Shown here: positions 43,827 through 52,060 of the stretch, piece after piece
Numbering within the stretch: position 1 is the first letter of the stretch
Layout: each line of letters opens with the position of its first letter
Assembly (NCBI GenBank): GCA_900546615.1
Contig: URDJ01000008.1
Location: forward strand, 10,961-74,960
Direction: 5' to 3'
From: an uncultured Eubacteriales bacterium
GTDB lineage: Bacteria > Bacillota > Clostridia > Oscillospirales > Oscillospiraceae
DNA length: 64,000 nucleotides
The notes under the pieces: model-generated
What the model saw: only the letters and a program-made list of their open reading frames with translations
Told to the model about the DNA's origin: nothing
The model's database searches: none
Translations under genes and position numbers: made by a program

Positions 43827-44629
43827 AACTGCCGTTTTATGACAAGGTCGAGGAGCTGACGGAGACGGCCTCGAACATGTACCGCCTCGGCTGGCACGAG
43901 CGCAACGGAGGGAACATAAGCCTGCTGCTGGACGCCGCCGAGACCGACGGCCTGGACTTCGCCGAGGCAAAGCGCGTCTTCGACACGGGCTTTGACGCCT
44001 CGCCGCTCGCGGGCAGGTACCTGCTCGTCACCGGCACGGGGAAATACTTCAAAAACCTCGAAAAATACCCCGAGCGCGACCTGGGCCTCATCCGCATAGG
44101 CGCGGACGGGCGCTCGGCGGAGCTTATCTGGGGCTACTCGGACGGGGGCAGGTGCACCTCCGAGCTGCCGAGCCATCTCATGGGCCACATCTCGCGGCTC
44201 GCCGTGGACGGGGAGAACCGCGTCGTCATGCACAGCCACCCGACGAACCTCATCGCCATGACCTGCGTGCACGAGCTGGACTCACGCGAGTTCACGCGCA
44301 CGCTCTGGCGCATGAACAACGAGTGCATCATGGTGCTGCCCGACGGGGTGAACGTCCTGCCCTGGCAGCTGTGCGGCACGGCGGAGATAGGCGTCGAGAC
44401 GGCGCGGGAATTCAAAACGGCGCGGCTCGTCGTCTGGGCGCACCACGGCATCTACGGCTGCGGGGCCACGCTGGACGACGCCTTCGGCCTCATCGAGAGC
44501 GCTGAGAAGGCTGCGGAGATCTATCTCAAGATAGCGCATCTGCCGATAAAGGGCCTCATCGAGGACGAGCAGCTCAAAAAGCAGGCGGCGCACCTCGGCC
44601 TTCGCGTGCGCGAGGGATTTCTGGACTGA
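43823..44629 (+). CDS. rhaD: L-rhamnulose-1-phosphate aldolase (RhaD-like)
   Basis: Splits L-rhamnulose 1-phosphate to dihydroxyacetone phosphate and lactaldehyde in studied members. 268 residues (E. coli RhaD has 274): the family opening GWHERNGGNISLLL, zinc ligands in VVMHSHPTNLIAM (HxH) and VVWAHHGIYGCG, and the phosphate loop NGGN. ATG 43823 overlaps the GH3 stop and has GGGAGG before it. No rhaA/rhaB is next to it, so the substrate may be a related ketose phosphate. Confidence 0.88.
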   Translation: MKLPFYDKVEELTETASNMYRLGWHERNGGNISLLLDAAETDGLDFAEAKRVFDTGFDASPLAGRYLLVTGTGKYFKNLEKYPERDLGLIRIGADGRSAELIWGYSDGGRCTSELPSHLMGHISRLAVDGENRVVMHSHPTNLIAMTCVHELDSREFTRTLWRMNNECIMVLPDGVNVLPWQLCGTAEIGVETAREFKTARLVVWAHHGIYGCGATLDDAFGLIESAEKAAEIYLKIAHLPIKGLIEDEQLKKQAAHLGLRVREGFLD

Positions 44630-44641
44630 GAGGCGGTACGG

Positions 44642-46198
44642 ATGACCAAAATAACCGACTTGAGCCTCCGGCCCGGCGAGGACGAGGCCCGGCTGTACGG
44701 GCTGGCGGCACAGAGGCTGGGCAGGCCGGAGTCCGATATAGCCGGGCTGACGATACTCAGGAAAGGCCTGGATGCGCGGCGGCGCGGGGCCGTCCGCTGG
44801 GTGTACTCCGTGAGCGTGCGGCTCAGGGGCGAGCCGGAGGAGGCGCCGGAGGGCTATGATATACCGCGGCTCGCGCGGCCGGAGCGGCCGCCCGTCGTGG
44901 CGGGTTTCGGGCCGGCAGGCATCTTTGCAGCGCTGGTGCTCTCCCGCGCAGGGCTGTGCCCCATCGTACTCGAGCGCGGCCCCTGCATGGAGGAGCGGCA
45001 AAGGGCCGTGGAGACCTTCCGCGCCGGCGGGGCCTTCGACCCTGAGGCCAACGTCCAGTTCGGCGAGGGCGGGGCCGGGGCCTTCTCCGACGGCAAGCTC
45101 GGCACCGGCACGCACGACCGGCGCATCTCCTTCGTGCTGGGCACACTCATAGAGCACGGCGCGAAGCCCTCCATCGCCTACGACGCGAAGCCCCACCTCG
45201 GCACCGACGTGCTCTCAAGGGTCGTCGTCAGCATCCGAAAAGAGATAGAGCGCCTCGGCGGCAGGCTCATGTTCCGCACGAGGCTCGATGGGCTGGACAT
45301 TCAAAACGGCGCTCTGCGGGGCCTCACGATATCCTCCTGCGGTGAGGAGGGATATATCCCCGCCGGGCAGCTCATACTGGCTACGGGCCACAGCGCGAGG
45401 GACACTTTCAAAATGCTGCTCGAGGCGGGCCTGCCGCTCGAGCCGAAGGCATTTTCGATGGGCGCGAGGATAGAACATCTCCAGCGGGATATTGACCTCG
45501 CGCAGTATGGCATGCCGCGCGGCAAAAAGCTCCCCGCCGCGGACTACGGCCTGAACGTACACCTGCCGGGCGGGCGCGGGGTCTACACCTTCTGCATGTG
45601 CCCCGGCGGCGTGGTCATAAACGCCGCGAGCGAGCCGGGCGGCGTCGTGACGAACGGCATGAGCTGGTCGGGCCGGGCCGGTGAAAACGCCAACTCCGCC
45701 CTGCTGGTCTCCGTGACGCCCGGGGATTTCCCCTATGCCGGGCCGCTCGGCGGCGCAATCTGGCAGAGGGAGATAGAGCGCCGGGCCTTCGAGTACGCGG
45801 GCGGCGGATATCTCGCCCCGGCGCAGCTCGTGGGCGACTTTCTCGCGTGCCGGGCCTCTGCGGGGCCCGGCCGGGTGGCACCGAGCATACTGCCCGGCGT
45901 CTTCTGGGGCGACCTGCGCGAGGTGCTGCCGGGCGTCGTCACCTCGGCCATGGCCGAAGCCCTGCCGCTGCTGGGGAGAAAGCTCCGCGGCTTCGACGGA
46001 GCGGACGCGGTGCTGACCGGGCCGGAGACGCGCTCCTCCTCGCCCGTGCGCATACCGAGGGACAAAAGCTGCCGCTCGAGCATTGGCGGCCTCTACCCCT
46101 GCGGCGAGGGCGCAGGCTGGGCCGGAGGCATCACCAGCGCCGCCGTGGACGGCATGCGCTGCGCCGAGGCGGTCATCTCGGAGGCGATGGGCGGATGA
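44642..46198 (+). CDS. FAD-dependent dehydrogenase (COG2509 type)
   Basis: 518 residues. An N-terminal domain of about 75 residues (LRPGEDEARLYGLAAQRLGR) found in this family, then the dinucleotide motif VVAGFGPAGIFAALVLSRAG, the family segment FGEGGAGAFSDGKLGTGTHD, LILATGHSARDTFKMLLEAG and a C-terminal FAD-closing region GLYPCGEGAGWAGGITSAAV. The reaction is unknown. It lies 12 bases after rhaD and overlaps the kinase gene by four bases. Confidence 0.88.
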   Translation: MTKITDLSLRPGEDEARLYGLAAQRLGRPESDIAGLTILRKGLDARRRGAVRWVYSVSVRLRGEPEEAPEGYDIPRLARPERPPVVAGFGPAGIFAALVLSRAGLCPIVLERGPCMEERQRAVETFRAGGAFDPEANVQFGEGGAGAFSDGKLGTGTHDRRISFVLGTLIEHGAKPSIAYDAKPHLGTDVLSRVVVSIRKEIERLGGRLMFRTRLDGLDIQNGALRGLTISSCGEEGYIPAGQLILATGHSARDTFKMLLEAGLPLEPKAFSMGARIEHLQRDIDLAQYGMPRGKKLPAADYGLNVHLPGGRGVYTFCMCPGGVVINAASEPGGVVTNGMSWSGRAGENANSALLVSVTPGDFPYAGPLGGAIWQREIERRAFEYAGGGYLAPAQLVGDFLACRASAGPGRVAPSILPGVFWGDLREVLPGVVTSAMAEALPLLGRKLRGFDGADAVLTGPETRSSSPVRIPRDKSCRSSIGGLYPCGEGAGWAGGITSAAVDGMRCAEAVISEAMGG

Positions 46199-46710
46199 AA
46201 ACGCTCTGGCTCATAGGCGGGCCAATGGGCGTCGGCAAAAGCAGTGCCGGGCGCGCCCTGCGCGACGGGCTGCCCCGGAGCATCTATCTCGACGGCGACT
46301 GGTGCTGGGACGCCAGCCCCTTCGTCGTGAACGCCGAGACGAAGGCCATGGTCATGAAAAACATCCGTTTCCTGCTGCGGAGCTTCCTCGAATGCTCCGA
46401 GTACGAGAACGTCATCCTCGCCTGGGTCATGCACGAGCAGGCCATCATCGCCGGGCTGACTGAGGGCCTGACGGACTGCCGCGTCATTGCGGTTTCGCTG
46501 ATCTGCTCGGAGCAGGAGCTTGAGCGGCGCATACGAAAGGACGAGGCCGCGGGCCTGCGCGCGCCGGACGCTTTTGAGCGCGCGCGGGCATATCTGCCGC
46601 TCTACGCCGGCCTGCGCACGATAAAACTGGACACCACGGGCCTCAGCACCGCCGAGACCGCTGAAAAGATCGCTGAATTATCCGAATCTGATCGGAGGTA
46701 TATAAAATGA
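46195..46710 (+). CDS. Small P-loop nucleotide/shikimate-type kinase
   Basis: 171 residues. P-loop LIGGPMGVGKSSAGRAL, an acidic DGDWCWDASPF motif, and a LID-like RIRKDEAAGLRAPDAFER region; overall pattern of the AAA/adenylate-kinase-like group (for example chloramphenicol phosphotransferase-like or gluconate kinase-like). The substrate is unknown. ATG 46195 overlaps the FAD gene stop and its stop overlaps the SDR ATG, both by four bases. Confidence 0.8.
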   Translation: MKTLWLIGGPMGVGKSSAGRALRDGLPRSIYLDGDWCWDASPFVVNAETKAMVMKNIRFLLRSFLECSEYENVILAWVMHEQAIIAGLTEGLTDCRVIAVSLICSEQELERRIRKDEAAGLRAPDAFERARAYLPLYAGLRTIKLDTTGLSTAETAEKIAELSESDRRYIK

Positions 46711-47489
46711 AAATAGCCGTTATAACGGGCGCGTCCTCGGGCATGGGCCTCGAGTTCGCAAAGGCCATCGACGCCGAGGAGACGCTCGACGAGATCTGGC
46801 TCATCGCCAGAAGAAAGGAGAGGCTTGAGGAGCTGTCAAAGTCGCTCAGGGCGAAGGCAAGAATACTGCCCATGGATCTCGGCAAAAGCGAGAGCTTTGA
46901 CGAGTACAAGGCGCTGCTCGAAGAAGAAAAGCCCCTCATCTCCACGCTCTGCAACGCGGCGGGCTTCGGCCGCTTCGCGCTCTTCACGGAGACGGAGCTC
47001 GAGGTGAACCTCGCCATGATAGACTTAAACGACAAGGCGCTCGTGGCGATGACCCAGCTTAGCCTGCCGTATATGAAGCGCGGCTCGCGGGTCATAAACC
47101 TCGACTCGCTCTCGGCCTTCCAGCCGGTGCCCTACCAGTGTATCTACGGCTCGACGAAGGCCTTTGTCCTGAGCTTTTCGCGCGCTCTCAACGTCGAGCT
47201 GGAGCCGCGCGGCATCCGGGTCATGGCCGTCTCACCCGGCTGGGTCAAGACGGAGTTCTTCGACCACGCCGTCTCGGACAACGGGGCGGTGACCTACTAC
47301 GACATACTCTGGGAGCCGGCCGACGTCGCCAAACGCGCCATGCGCGACTACAAAAAGGGCAAGGACGTCTCCATCCTCGGCCACAGGGTCCGGCGCCAGG
47401 TGCTGCTCGTGAAGCTGCTGCCCCACCGCCTCGTCATGAAGGTCTGGATGAAGCAGCAGGGCCACGCCAACCGCCCGCCCGAGGACTGA
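46707..47489 (+). CDS. SDR-family NAD(P)-dependent oxidoreductase
   Basis: 260 residues. NAD(P) motif TGASSGMGLEFAKAI, the NNAG equivalent CNAAGFGRFALF, catalytic Ser in LDSLSAFQPVPYQCIYGSTK and YxxxK (YGSTK), followed by SPGWVKTEFFD. Oxidises or reduces a carbonyl compound; substrate unknown. It is the last gene of the plus-strand run and is followed by a terminator. Confidence 0.9.
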   Translation: MKIAVITGASSGMGLEFAKAIDAEETLDEIWLIARRKERLEELSKSLRAKARILPMDLGKSESFDEYKALLEEEKPLISTLCNAAGFGRFALFTETELEVNLAMIDLNDKALVAMTQLSLPYMKRGSRVINLDSLSAFQPVPYQCIYGSTKAFVLSFSRALNVELEPRGIRVMAVSPGWVKTEFFDHAVSDNGAVTYYDILWEPADVAKRAMRDYKKGKDVSILGHRVRRQVLLVKLLPHRLVMKVWMKQQGHANRPPED

Positions 47490-47511
47490 TCTTCGCCCCC
47501 GCGCAGGCATA

Positions 47512-47545
47512 AAAAACCGCCCGACCCCCAATGGCCGGGCGGATT
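47512..47545. terminator. Terminator between the SDR and thioesterase genes
   Basis: A-rich AAAAAACCGCCCG, loop region, CCGGGCGGATTTG; convergent genes. Confidence 0.65.
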
Positions 47546-47548
47546 TGC

Positions 47549-48073
47549 TTATTCCGGTATGTCTATCTCTGCCGGGTCGTCCGGCTCCTCTATGCAGACC
47601 CAGATATCGCCGTTCGACTCAAGGTCGCCTATGACGTCCAGCGGCTGCTTCATATACCTCGCATGGGCCGTGGCCGCCAGCGTGCCGTCCTGCAGATACA
47701 GGCTCCCCTCGCTCTCGAAGATGAGCCTCGTGTTCCTCGTCACCTTCCCGGTCACGAGCAGCGGCTCGCTGTAGGGCACCGGCTTTTTGAACCTCACGCT
47801 GATGTCGCCCGTCACCGCCCAGGTCTCCGGCTCCGAGACGTTTATCGCGCGCCCCAGCGTTTCGTCCAGCAGCGCCGTAATTACCCCGCCGTGCACCCGC
47901 CCGGGGTAACTTTGATGCTCGAACTTCGCCGCCGTCAGGCAGGCCACAGTGCCGTCCTCCAGCTCATAAAAGCGGCTGTGCAGCCCAAAGGGGTTGTTCA
48001 CCCCGCAGATGAAGCAGTTGCCGCTGTTGTTGTGCTTCCTGACTACCTTCTTCTTCAAAAACCGCGCCTCCAA
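47549..48073 (-). CDS. PaaI-family hotdog thioesterase
   Basis: 174 residues. CFICGVNNPFGLHSRFYELE and GRVHGGVITALLDETLGRAI are the hotdog helix and active-site region (Asp/Glu in LLDETLG). Hydrolyses acyl-CoA thioesters in studied members. An extra C-terminal stretch (GDIWVCIEEPDDPAEIDIPE) is acidic. It is preceded, four bases away, by the small TM protein gene; co-transcribed with the DUF1700-like gene. Confidence 0.88.
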   Translation of the reverse strand: MEARFLKKKVVRKHNNSGNCFICGVNNPFGLHSRFYELEDGTVACLTAAKFEHQSYPGRVHGGVITALLDETLGRAINVSEPETWAVTGDISVRFKKPVPYSEPLLVTGKVTRNTRLIFESEGSLYLQDGTLAATAHARYMKQPLDVIGDLESNGDIWVCIEEPDDPAEIDIPE

Positions 48074-48077
48074 ACGC

Positions 48078-48278
48078 TCATACCGGCAGATACCTCAGCA
48101 CGCCGCCGAAGCTCTCCTCCGCGGCGGTCAGTACCTTCGCCAGATCGTAATTCGAAAACACCACGTCCGCTATCCTGACCAGGTCCGCGTCCATCAGCAG
48201 GCCCAGCGCGAACACCACACAGCCGAGGACCGCCAGCACTATAACTACGGTCAGAATGACGCTCCAGAGCTTTTTCAT
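48078..48278 (-). CDS. Small single-TM protein, 66 residues
   Basis: One TM or signal segment (residues 5-28) followed by a short soluble tail (DLAKVLTAAEESFGGVLRYL). ATG 48278 overlaps the stop of the DUF1700-like gene (ATGA) and is four bases before the thioesterase start. No family recognised. Confidence 0.65.
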   Translation of the reverse strand: MKKLWSVILTVVIVLAVLGCVVFALGLLMDADLVRIADVVFSNYDLAKVLTAAEESFGGVLRYLPV

Positions 48279-49333
48279 CCGCGTTCCTCCTCCCCGTGCT
48301 CATAGCACCAGTCACGGCCCTTCCGTATGACAAGGTCGGCGAACCCGACGGCACAGCGCCTGAAGAACCATATCGCCGCGCACACGAGCAGCAGGCCCAG
48401 CGCCGCGAACACCAGCCCCGCGCCGGCCAGCAGCAGAATATCCGCAACCACGCTCATGCCCAAAAAGCAGAACGACACCAGCAGCGCCGCCGCGCCTATC
48501 ACCGCCGCGCCCGCCCCGAGTATCGCAAGCGCGACCGCCGTCAGCAGCGCCGTCACCGGTATGCCGATGACGATGCCGAAAAAGATATACACGATTAGCA
48601 GCCCAACCTTCGCCTTGGGCGGCTTCGGCAGTTCGGGCGGTCCTCCCCAGAAGGGCGGCAGCTCCGACGGCTCCTCCGTCTCCCCGGCCCCGGTTTCTTC
48701 AGCGGCTTCATCAGCCGCCTCAGCCGGCTCCTCCAAGGGCTCGGCGATGTCGGCATCCACTGTCTCCAGTTCCTCGGCCGGCGTATCCTCCGCCGCCTCA
48801 TCTGCCGGCTCCGCTTCAGCCTCGTCCCCGGTATCAGTCTCCGCCTCGACCTCGGTCACGGCCTCCGCCTCAGTGCTCTCCGGCCCCGCAGGCTCGTCCG
48901 GAGCCTCCGCCTCGGACGTTTCCGGCTCAATCATCTCTGGCGTTTCCGGCTCAATCGGCTCGCCAGGCATCTCGCCGGGGGCCTCGTCCGAAGTCTCCTG
49001 TTCCCCGGCCCCAGGCTCCGGCTCAGTATCGGTCTCGGCCGGCATATCTTCCTCCGGCGCGCTCTCCGCCTCCGTCGGCTCGACCTCAACGGGTTCGACA
49101 ACAGCCGGCCCGGCCTCGGGTTCGTCTCTCAGTTCGTCCTCCTCAGGCGGAACATAGCCCCTGAGCACGGAGACGGCGGCAAAGGTCGGACTGCCGAGGC
49201 TGGCTATGACGGCGGCGTCGTTCTCGCCCTCGTCAAAGCGGCGGTTCACACCGCGCAGCACGGCCTCGCGGTCGGCGGCAGCCATGCCGGAAAGGAGCTT
49301 TGCCAGCTCCGCTACATATTTGTGTCTGTCCAA
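48275..49333 (-). CDS. DUF1700 (HAAS)-like membrane protein with polyanionic linker
   Basis: 352 residues. The first about 75 residues resemble the DUF1700/HAAS signalling domain (LDRHKYVAELAKLLSGMAAA then LGSPTFAAVSVLRGYV); then about 150 residues composed almost only of A, E, D, P, T, S, G without Lys/Arg; then three to four TM helices (LLIVYIFFGIVIGIPVTALL and following) and a short basic-acidic tail. TTG 49333 is chosen because GGAGGTGA lies seven bases upstream. Such proteins often follow PadR-type regulators; none is adjacent here. Confidence 0.75.
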   Translation of the reverse strand: MDRHKYVAELAKLLSGMAAADREAVLRGVNRRFDEGENDAAVIASLGSPTFAAVSVLRGYVPPEEDELRDEPEAGPAVVEPVEVEPTEAESAPEEDMPAETDTEPEPGAGEQETSDEAPGEMPGEPIEPETPEMIEPETSEAEAPDEPAGPESTEAEAVTEVEAETDTGDEAEAEPADEAAEDTPAEELETVDADIAEPLEEPAEAADEAAEETGAGETEEPSELPPFWGGPPELPKPPKAKVGLLIVYIFFGIVIGIPVTALLTAVALAILGAGAAVIGAAALLVSFCFLGMSVVADILLLAGAGLVFAALGLLLVCAAIWFFRRCAVGFADLVIRKGRDWCYEHGEEERG

Positions 49334-49420
49334 AAGAAAGTCACCTCCGCGTGACGGGATGTGGGCATACATTGTTATTATAATGATTTTACCCTATTCG
49401 GTCAAGCCGTAAAAAAGCTC

Positions 49421-49449
49421 TTGACACGCCCGTGAAAGAGTGTTATTAT
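49421..49449 (+). promoter_or_regulatory. Promoter for tRNA-fMet
   Basis: Perfect TTGACA (49421-49426), 17-base spacer, TATTAT (49444-49449); tRNA starts 15 bases later. Confidence 0.85.
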
Positions 49450-49464
49450 AATAAGGCTCAATAT

Positions 49465-49542
<78 letters not shown>

Positions 49543-49543
49543 T

Positions 49544-49595
49544 GACGAGTGTTCTTATAGCATTTGAAGAGCTGTAAGAACACTCGTCTTTTTAT
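49544..49595 (+). terminator. Terminator of tRNA-fMet
   Basis: 14-bp perfect stem GACGAGTGTTCTTA / TAAGAACACTCGTC, 17-base loop, then TTTTTAT. Confidence 0.88.
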
Positions 49596-49655
49596 TTCAA
49601 CCGGCGATTTCGGCTGGGGCATAGTTAACGAACACGCCCTTGTGAGTATTGACGG

Positions 49656-49784
49656 TCACATCTGCTCCCACACACCGTCAATTTTCTCCGTCAGCTCCTT
49701 TTGCTCGTCCTCATACCGTCTGGACATTTTCGCAAAACGGTCGTCGGAGAGCTTGCCGGAAACTTCGATCGATGTGCCCATATT
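49656..49784 (-). pseudogene. Remnant of a large serine recombinase
   Basis: A minus-strand stretch of 42 codons ending in TGA encodes NMGTSIEVSGKLSDDRFAKM then SRRYEDEQKELTEKIDG. GKLSDDRFAKMSRRYEDEQ is a hallmark of the coiled-coil region of Tn/ICE large serine recombinases. No start codon or catalytic domain remains, so it is a relic of an integrated element. Confidence 0.75.
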
Positions 49785-49785
49785 G

Positions 49786-49814
49786 AATAGCGTTTAAGCT
49801 AAACGCTATTTTTT
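49786..49814 (+). terminator. Hairpin with T-run in the decayed region
   Basis: AATAGCGTTT / AAACGCTATT stem, 5-base loop, TTTTTC tail on the plus strand. It does not end any recognised plus-strand gene; likely inherited from the mobile element. Confidence 0.6.
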
Positions 49815-49877
49815 CTTCTGGCCAATCTCACCGCTTTAATGTAAGCAAAGCAGAAATTGTATAAGGCGGAACATCTT

Positions 49878-49970
49878 TTATTGCCACAGCTGAAAACCGG
49901 TTGGCTCATCTGCAAAATCGTTATACATGGTATAATCCCCCACGATAATTCCGGGGTCAGTGACTACATT
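49878..49970 (-). pseudogene. Remnant of a CatB/Vat-type xenobiotic acyltransferase
   Basis: A stop-bounded minus-strand stretch reads VTDPGIIVGDYTMYNDFADE then PTGFQLWQ-stop. IIVGDYTYYxDF is the conserved strand of the hexapeptide acyltransferases Vat/CatB (streptogramin or chloramphenicol acetyltransferase). The rest is absent and a TAG stands directly before it, so it is only a trace. Confidence 0.55.
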
Positions 49971-49986
49971 TTTCTAAGTCTCCTGC

Positions 49987-51378
49987 TTACATTTTGGGCA
50001 CAGGATTCCCCTCCTTACGGCTTCTTTGAATAAGGCTCCTGCGTTCCCATATGCCGCTTTTGAAGTAGATAAAGCCCGCAAATGCCGGCAGAATTGGCGA
50101 AAGCGCCTGTCCATAATAGATGCCGGGGAATCCCATGCCCAGCGTAAAAGCCAAAATCCAACCTACGGGCAAACGGACCACAACTGCGTCCAGCAATGCA
50201 TTCAACATAGCAACATTTGCTGCGCCCACTCCAATGGCAAAGGAATCCAGGGTATACATGGCCGCATAGATCAGACTGTTGACACTGCAGCAGACTCTCA
50301 GATAATAAACTCCGTCGGTCACAGCTTCCCGGCTATTACTGCCAAAGAGTAAAATCAACTGCTCTGCAAAAACCTGTACGCAAAGCACAACAGCGAGCGT
50401 CATGGCCATATTTACCAGCAGGCCGATTTTCACCACTTTTCGGGCGCGTTCTATTTGCTCTGCTCCCATGCATTGACCAACCATAGCCGTGACTGCCTGA
50501 CCGACAGCCCAGCAAGGCATGCCGGCAAAGGTGTTGATTTGCAGGCCGACTCCGGATGCCGCAGACACAGAGGTTCCAAATTGATTGAGCATCCCGGTCA
50601 CCAGCAAATAAGCCGTGTTGACTACAACCATCTGGATCGCCGCAGGCAACCCAATTTTCAGAATAGCAACTATCTTATCCCACTGGACCGTGAGCTTCTT
50701 GCATTTCGCCGTGCCAAATAACACATGGTACCGTTTCAGATAAAAGAGCGAAATTACAAAAGAAATTCCCTGCGCTGTGACCGTCGCGCAGGCCGCTCCT
50801 TTTGTTCCCATCCCCAAGGGGCCCACCAATATGATGTCTAAACCAACATTGATGATAGTTGCAATGCCCACAAAGCAGAGCGGAGATTTGGAATCTCCCA
50901 AGCCTTTCAGGACAGAGCAAACTGCATTGTATCCGAAAACAAATACAGTTCCATAGCAAATGATTTTCATATAATTACATGCGTCCCCCAATGCATCCGT
51001 CGGAACTTTTAACGCTCGAAAAAGGGGTTTATAACCAGCCAAGCTTATAACAGTCAAAAGGATCGACGCAGCCAGGGAGAGCATGGACAGCATTAGAAAA
51101 GTCTCCGCCTGGTCTTTTTTATTGTTCGCTCCTTTGTATTGAGCAATTAACACTGCTCCGCCCATCGTCATTCCAATACAAATGGAGTTGATAATGTAAC
51201 AAAGTTTTGAGGCGTTGCTGATGGCCGCAAGACCTGTTTCGCCAACAAACTGTCCGACCACTAACATATCCACCACATTGTAGAATGATTGTAAGATATT
51301 CGCCAAAAGCAGCGGGAGAGCAAAAGCAATCAGCTTTTTGGGCACGCTCCCGCTCAATAAATTTTGCTCTTGTGTCAT
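49987..51378 (-). CDS. MATE-family multidrug efflux transporter
   Basis: 463 residues, 12 TM helices expected. MATE features: PLLLANILQSFYNVVDMLVV, GMTMGGAVLIAQYKGANN, VCSVLKGLGDSKSPL, VGLDIILVGPLGMGTKGAA and the C-half VGQAVTAMVGQCMGAEQIER. Probably exports a drug or cation in exchange for Na+ or H+. ATG 51378 follows GAAGGGGAAA; two bases of the second leader terminator's T-run reach close to this site. Codon use and base composition differ from the core genes. Expression is probably controlled by the attenuator leader upstream. Confidence 0.93.
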   Translation of the reverse strand: MTQEQNLLSGSVPKKLIAFALPLLLANILQSFYNVVDMLVVGQFVGETGLAAISNASKLCYIINSICIGMTMGGAVLIAQYKGANNKKDQAETFLMLSMLSLAASILLTVISLAGYKPLFRALKVPTDALGDACNYMKIICYGTVFVFGYNAVCSVLKGLGDSKSPLCFVGIATIINVGLDIILVGPLGMGTKGAACATVTAQGISFVISLFYLKRYHVLFGTAKCKKLTVQWDKIVAILKIGLPAAIQMVVVNTAYLLVTGMLNQFGTSVSAASGVGLQINTFAGMPCWAVGQAVTAMVGQCMGAEQIERARKVVKIGLLVNMAMTLAVVLCVQVFAEQLILLFGSNSREAVTDGVYYLRVCCSVNSLIYAAMYTLDSFAIGVGAANVAMLNALLDAVVVRLPVGWILAFTLGMGFPGIYYGQALSPILPAFAGFIYFKSGIWERRSLIQRSRKEGNPVPKM

Positions 51379-51391
51379 TAAAATTTCCCCT

Positions 51392-51431
51392 TCAAAAAAC
51401 AGAGGGCAGCACAATCCAGTGCGCCCTCTGT
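51392..51431 (-). terminator. Second leader terminator, directly upstream of MATE
   Basis: On the minus strand ACAGAGGGC / GCCCTCTGT stem with a loop of about 14 bases and TTTTTT tail, ending 14 bases before the MATE ATG. Confidence 0.85.
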
Positions 51432-51449
51432 CTGCTTACTAAATAAACA

Positions 51450-51486
51450 TAACAAAAGGCCACAGACAAAACATTGTCTGTGGCCT
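51450..51486 (-). terminator. First leader terminator of the MATE gene
   Basis: On the minus strand, perfect 13-bp stem AGGCCACAGACAA / TTGTCTGTGGCCT with a TGTT loop and TTTTGTTA tail, about 20 bases after the leader region's T-rich stretch. Confidence 0.85.
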
Positions 51487-51567
51487 CAATAGTTTATCTT
51501 CTCGTGTCAATTCGCAAAAAGGGTACAAAAACCAAAGGCAGCTGTTCTCTGCCCTGGCCTCCCGGTT

Positions 51568-51660
51568 TTACAAATCAACTTTCCGAAAAGGCTCCGCACA
51601 ATGTTTCGTGGTATAAACTTGTGTGGAGCCAAAATCAATGCAGAATTTCCCGTACAACAT
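51568..51660 (-). CDS. Putative leader peptide of the MATE gene, 30 codons
   Basis: Minus-strand ATG 51660 to TAA 51568, with AGAGGTGA five bases before the ATG and a transcript start expected near 51678. The peptide begins MLYGKFCIDFG and ends EPFRKVDL. It lies before two tandem intrinsic terminators and the MATE gene, the layout of drug-responsive ribosome-mediated attenuation. No similar leader was recalled; the function is inferred from layout alone. Confidence 0.55.
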   Translation of the reverse strand: MLYGKFCIDFGSTQVYTTKHCAEPFRKVDL

Positions 51661-51684
51661 CGTGCTCACCTCTTTTCGCAATTA

Positions 51685-51713
51685 ATTGTAAGCATTTTAG
51701 CTGCCATTGTCAA
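51685..51713 (-). promoter_or_regulatory. Promoter for the MATE leader transcript
   Basis: On the minus strand perfect TTGACA (51713-51708), 17-base spacer, TACAAT (51690-51685). Confidence 0.85.
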
Positions 51714-51771
51714 GGTGTCGGTACATTATAATGCATATTATAATGTTTAGAGTTAACGCATATATCAGCAT

Positions 51772-51999
51772 TCCACGTCGGAGATCGTCGGCATCGACTC
51801 CCGGTATCACGCAAATATCGAGAACGAGGGCACGATCCCCAGTCTGCCGGTTATCATACAGCTTATCAAAGAGTGCGGGCTTCCCGTGGAACAGCACTTT
51901 AATCCAGAAGTTATGCGGGAGGAAAGCGCACAGCGACAGCGTATCGGCCACGAACTGAAACTTTGTCCGGAGCAGAGAGGCACAAGAATAAGCAAATAA
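51772..51999 (+). pseudogene. 3' fragment of an XRE-type regulator
   Basis: A plus-strand frame without a start ends at TAA 51999. It encodes TSEIVGIDSRYHANIENEGT, then IPSLPVIIQLIKECGLPVEQ, matching the recognition-helix end and C-terminal helices of Cro/CI-type regulators (SPRYLANIENKGQ-like). The first helices are missing, so it is a truncated relic. The rest of 51661-52060 holds the MATE promoter (minus) and a TATAAT (52034-52039) ahead of sodA. Confidence 0.6.
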
Positions 52000-52060
52000 A
52001 ACGGATGGTGTGCGAGGACATCCTCTCTTTGTATATAATGTATTTAAAGGAGGAATTGCC

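Noticed and set aside
49564..49797. 77-codon plus-strand frame after tRNA-fMet
   Set aside because: It begins inside the tRNA terminator and lies opposite the recombinase relic; no start site worth keeping.
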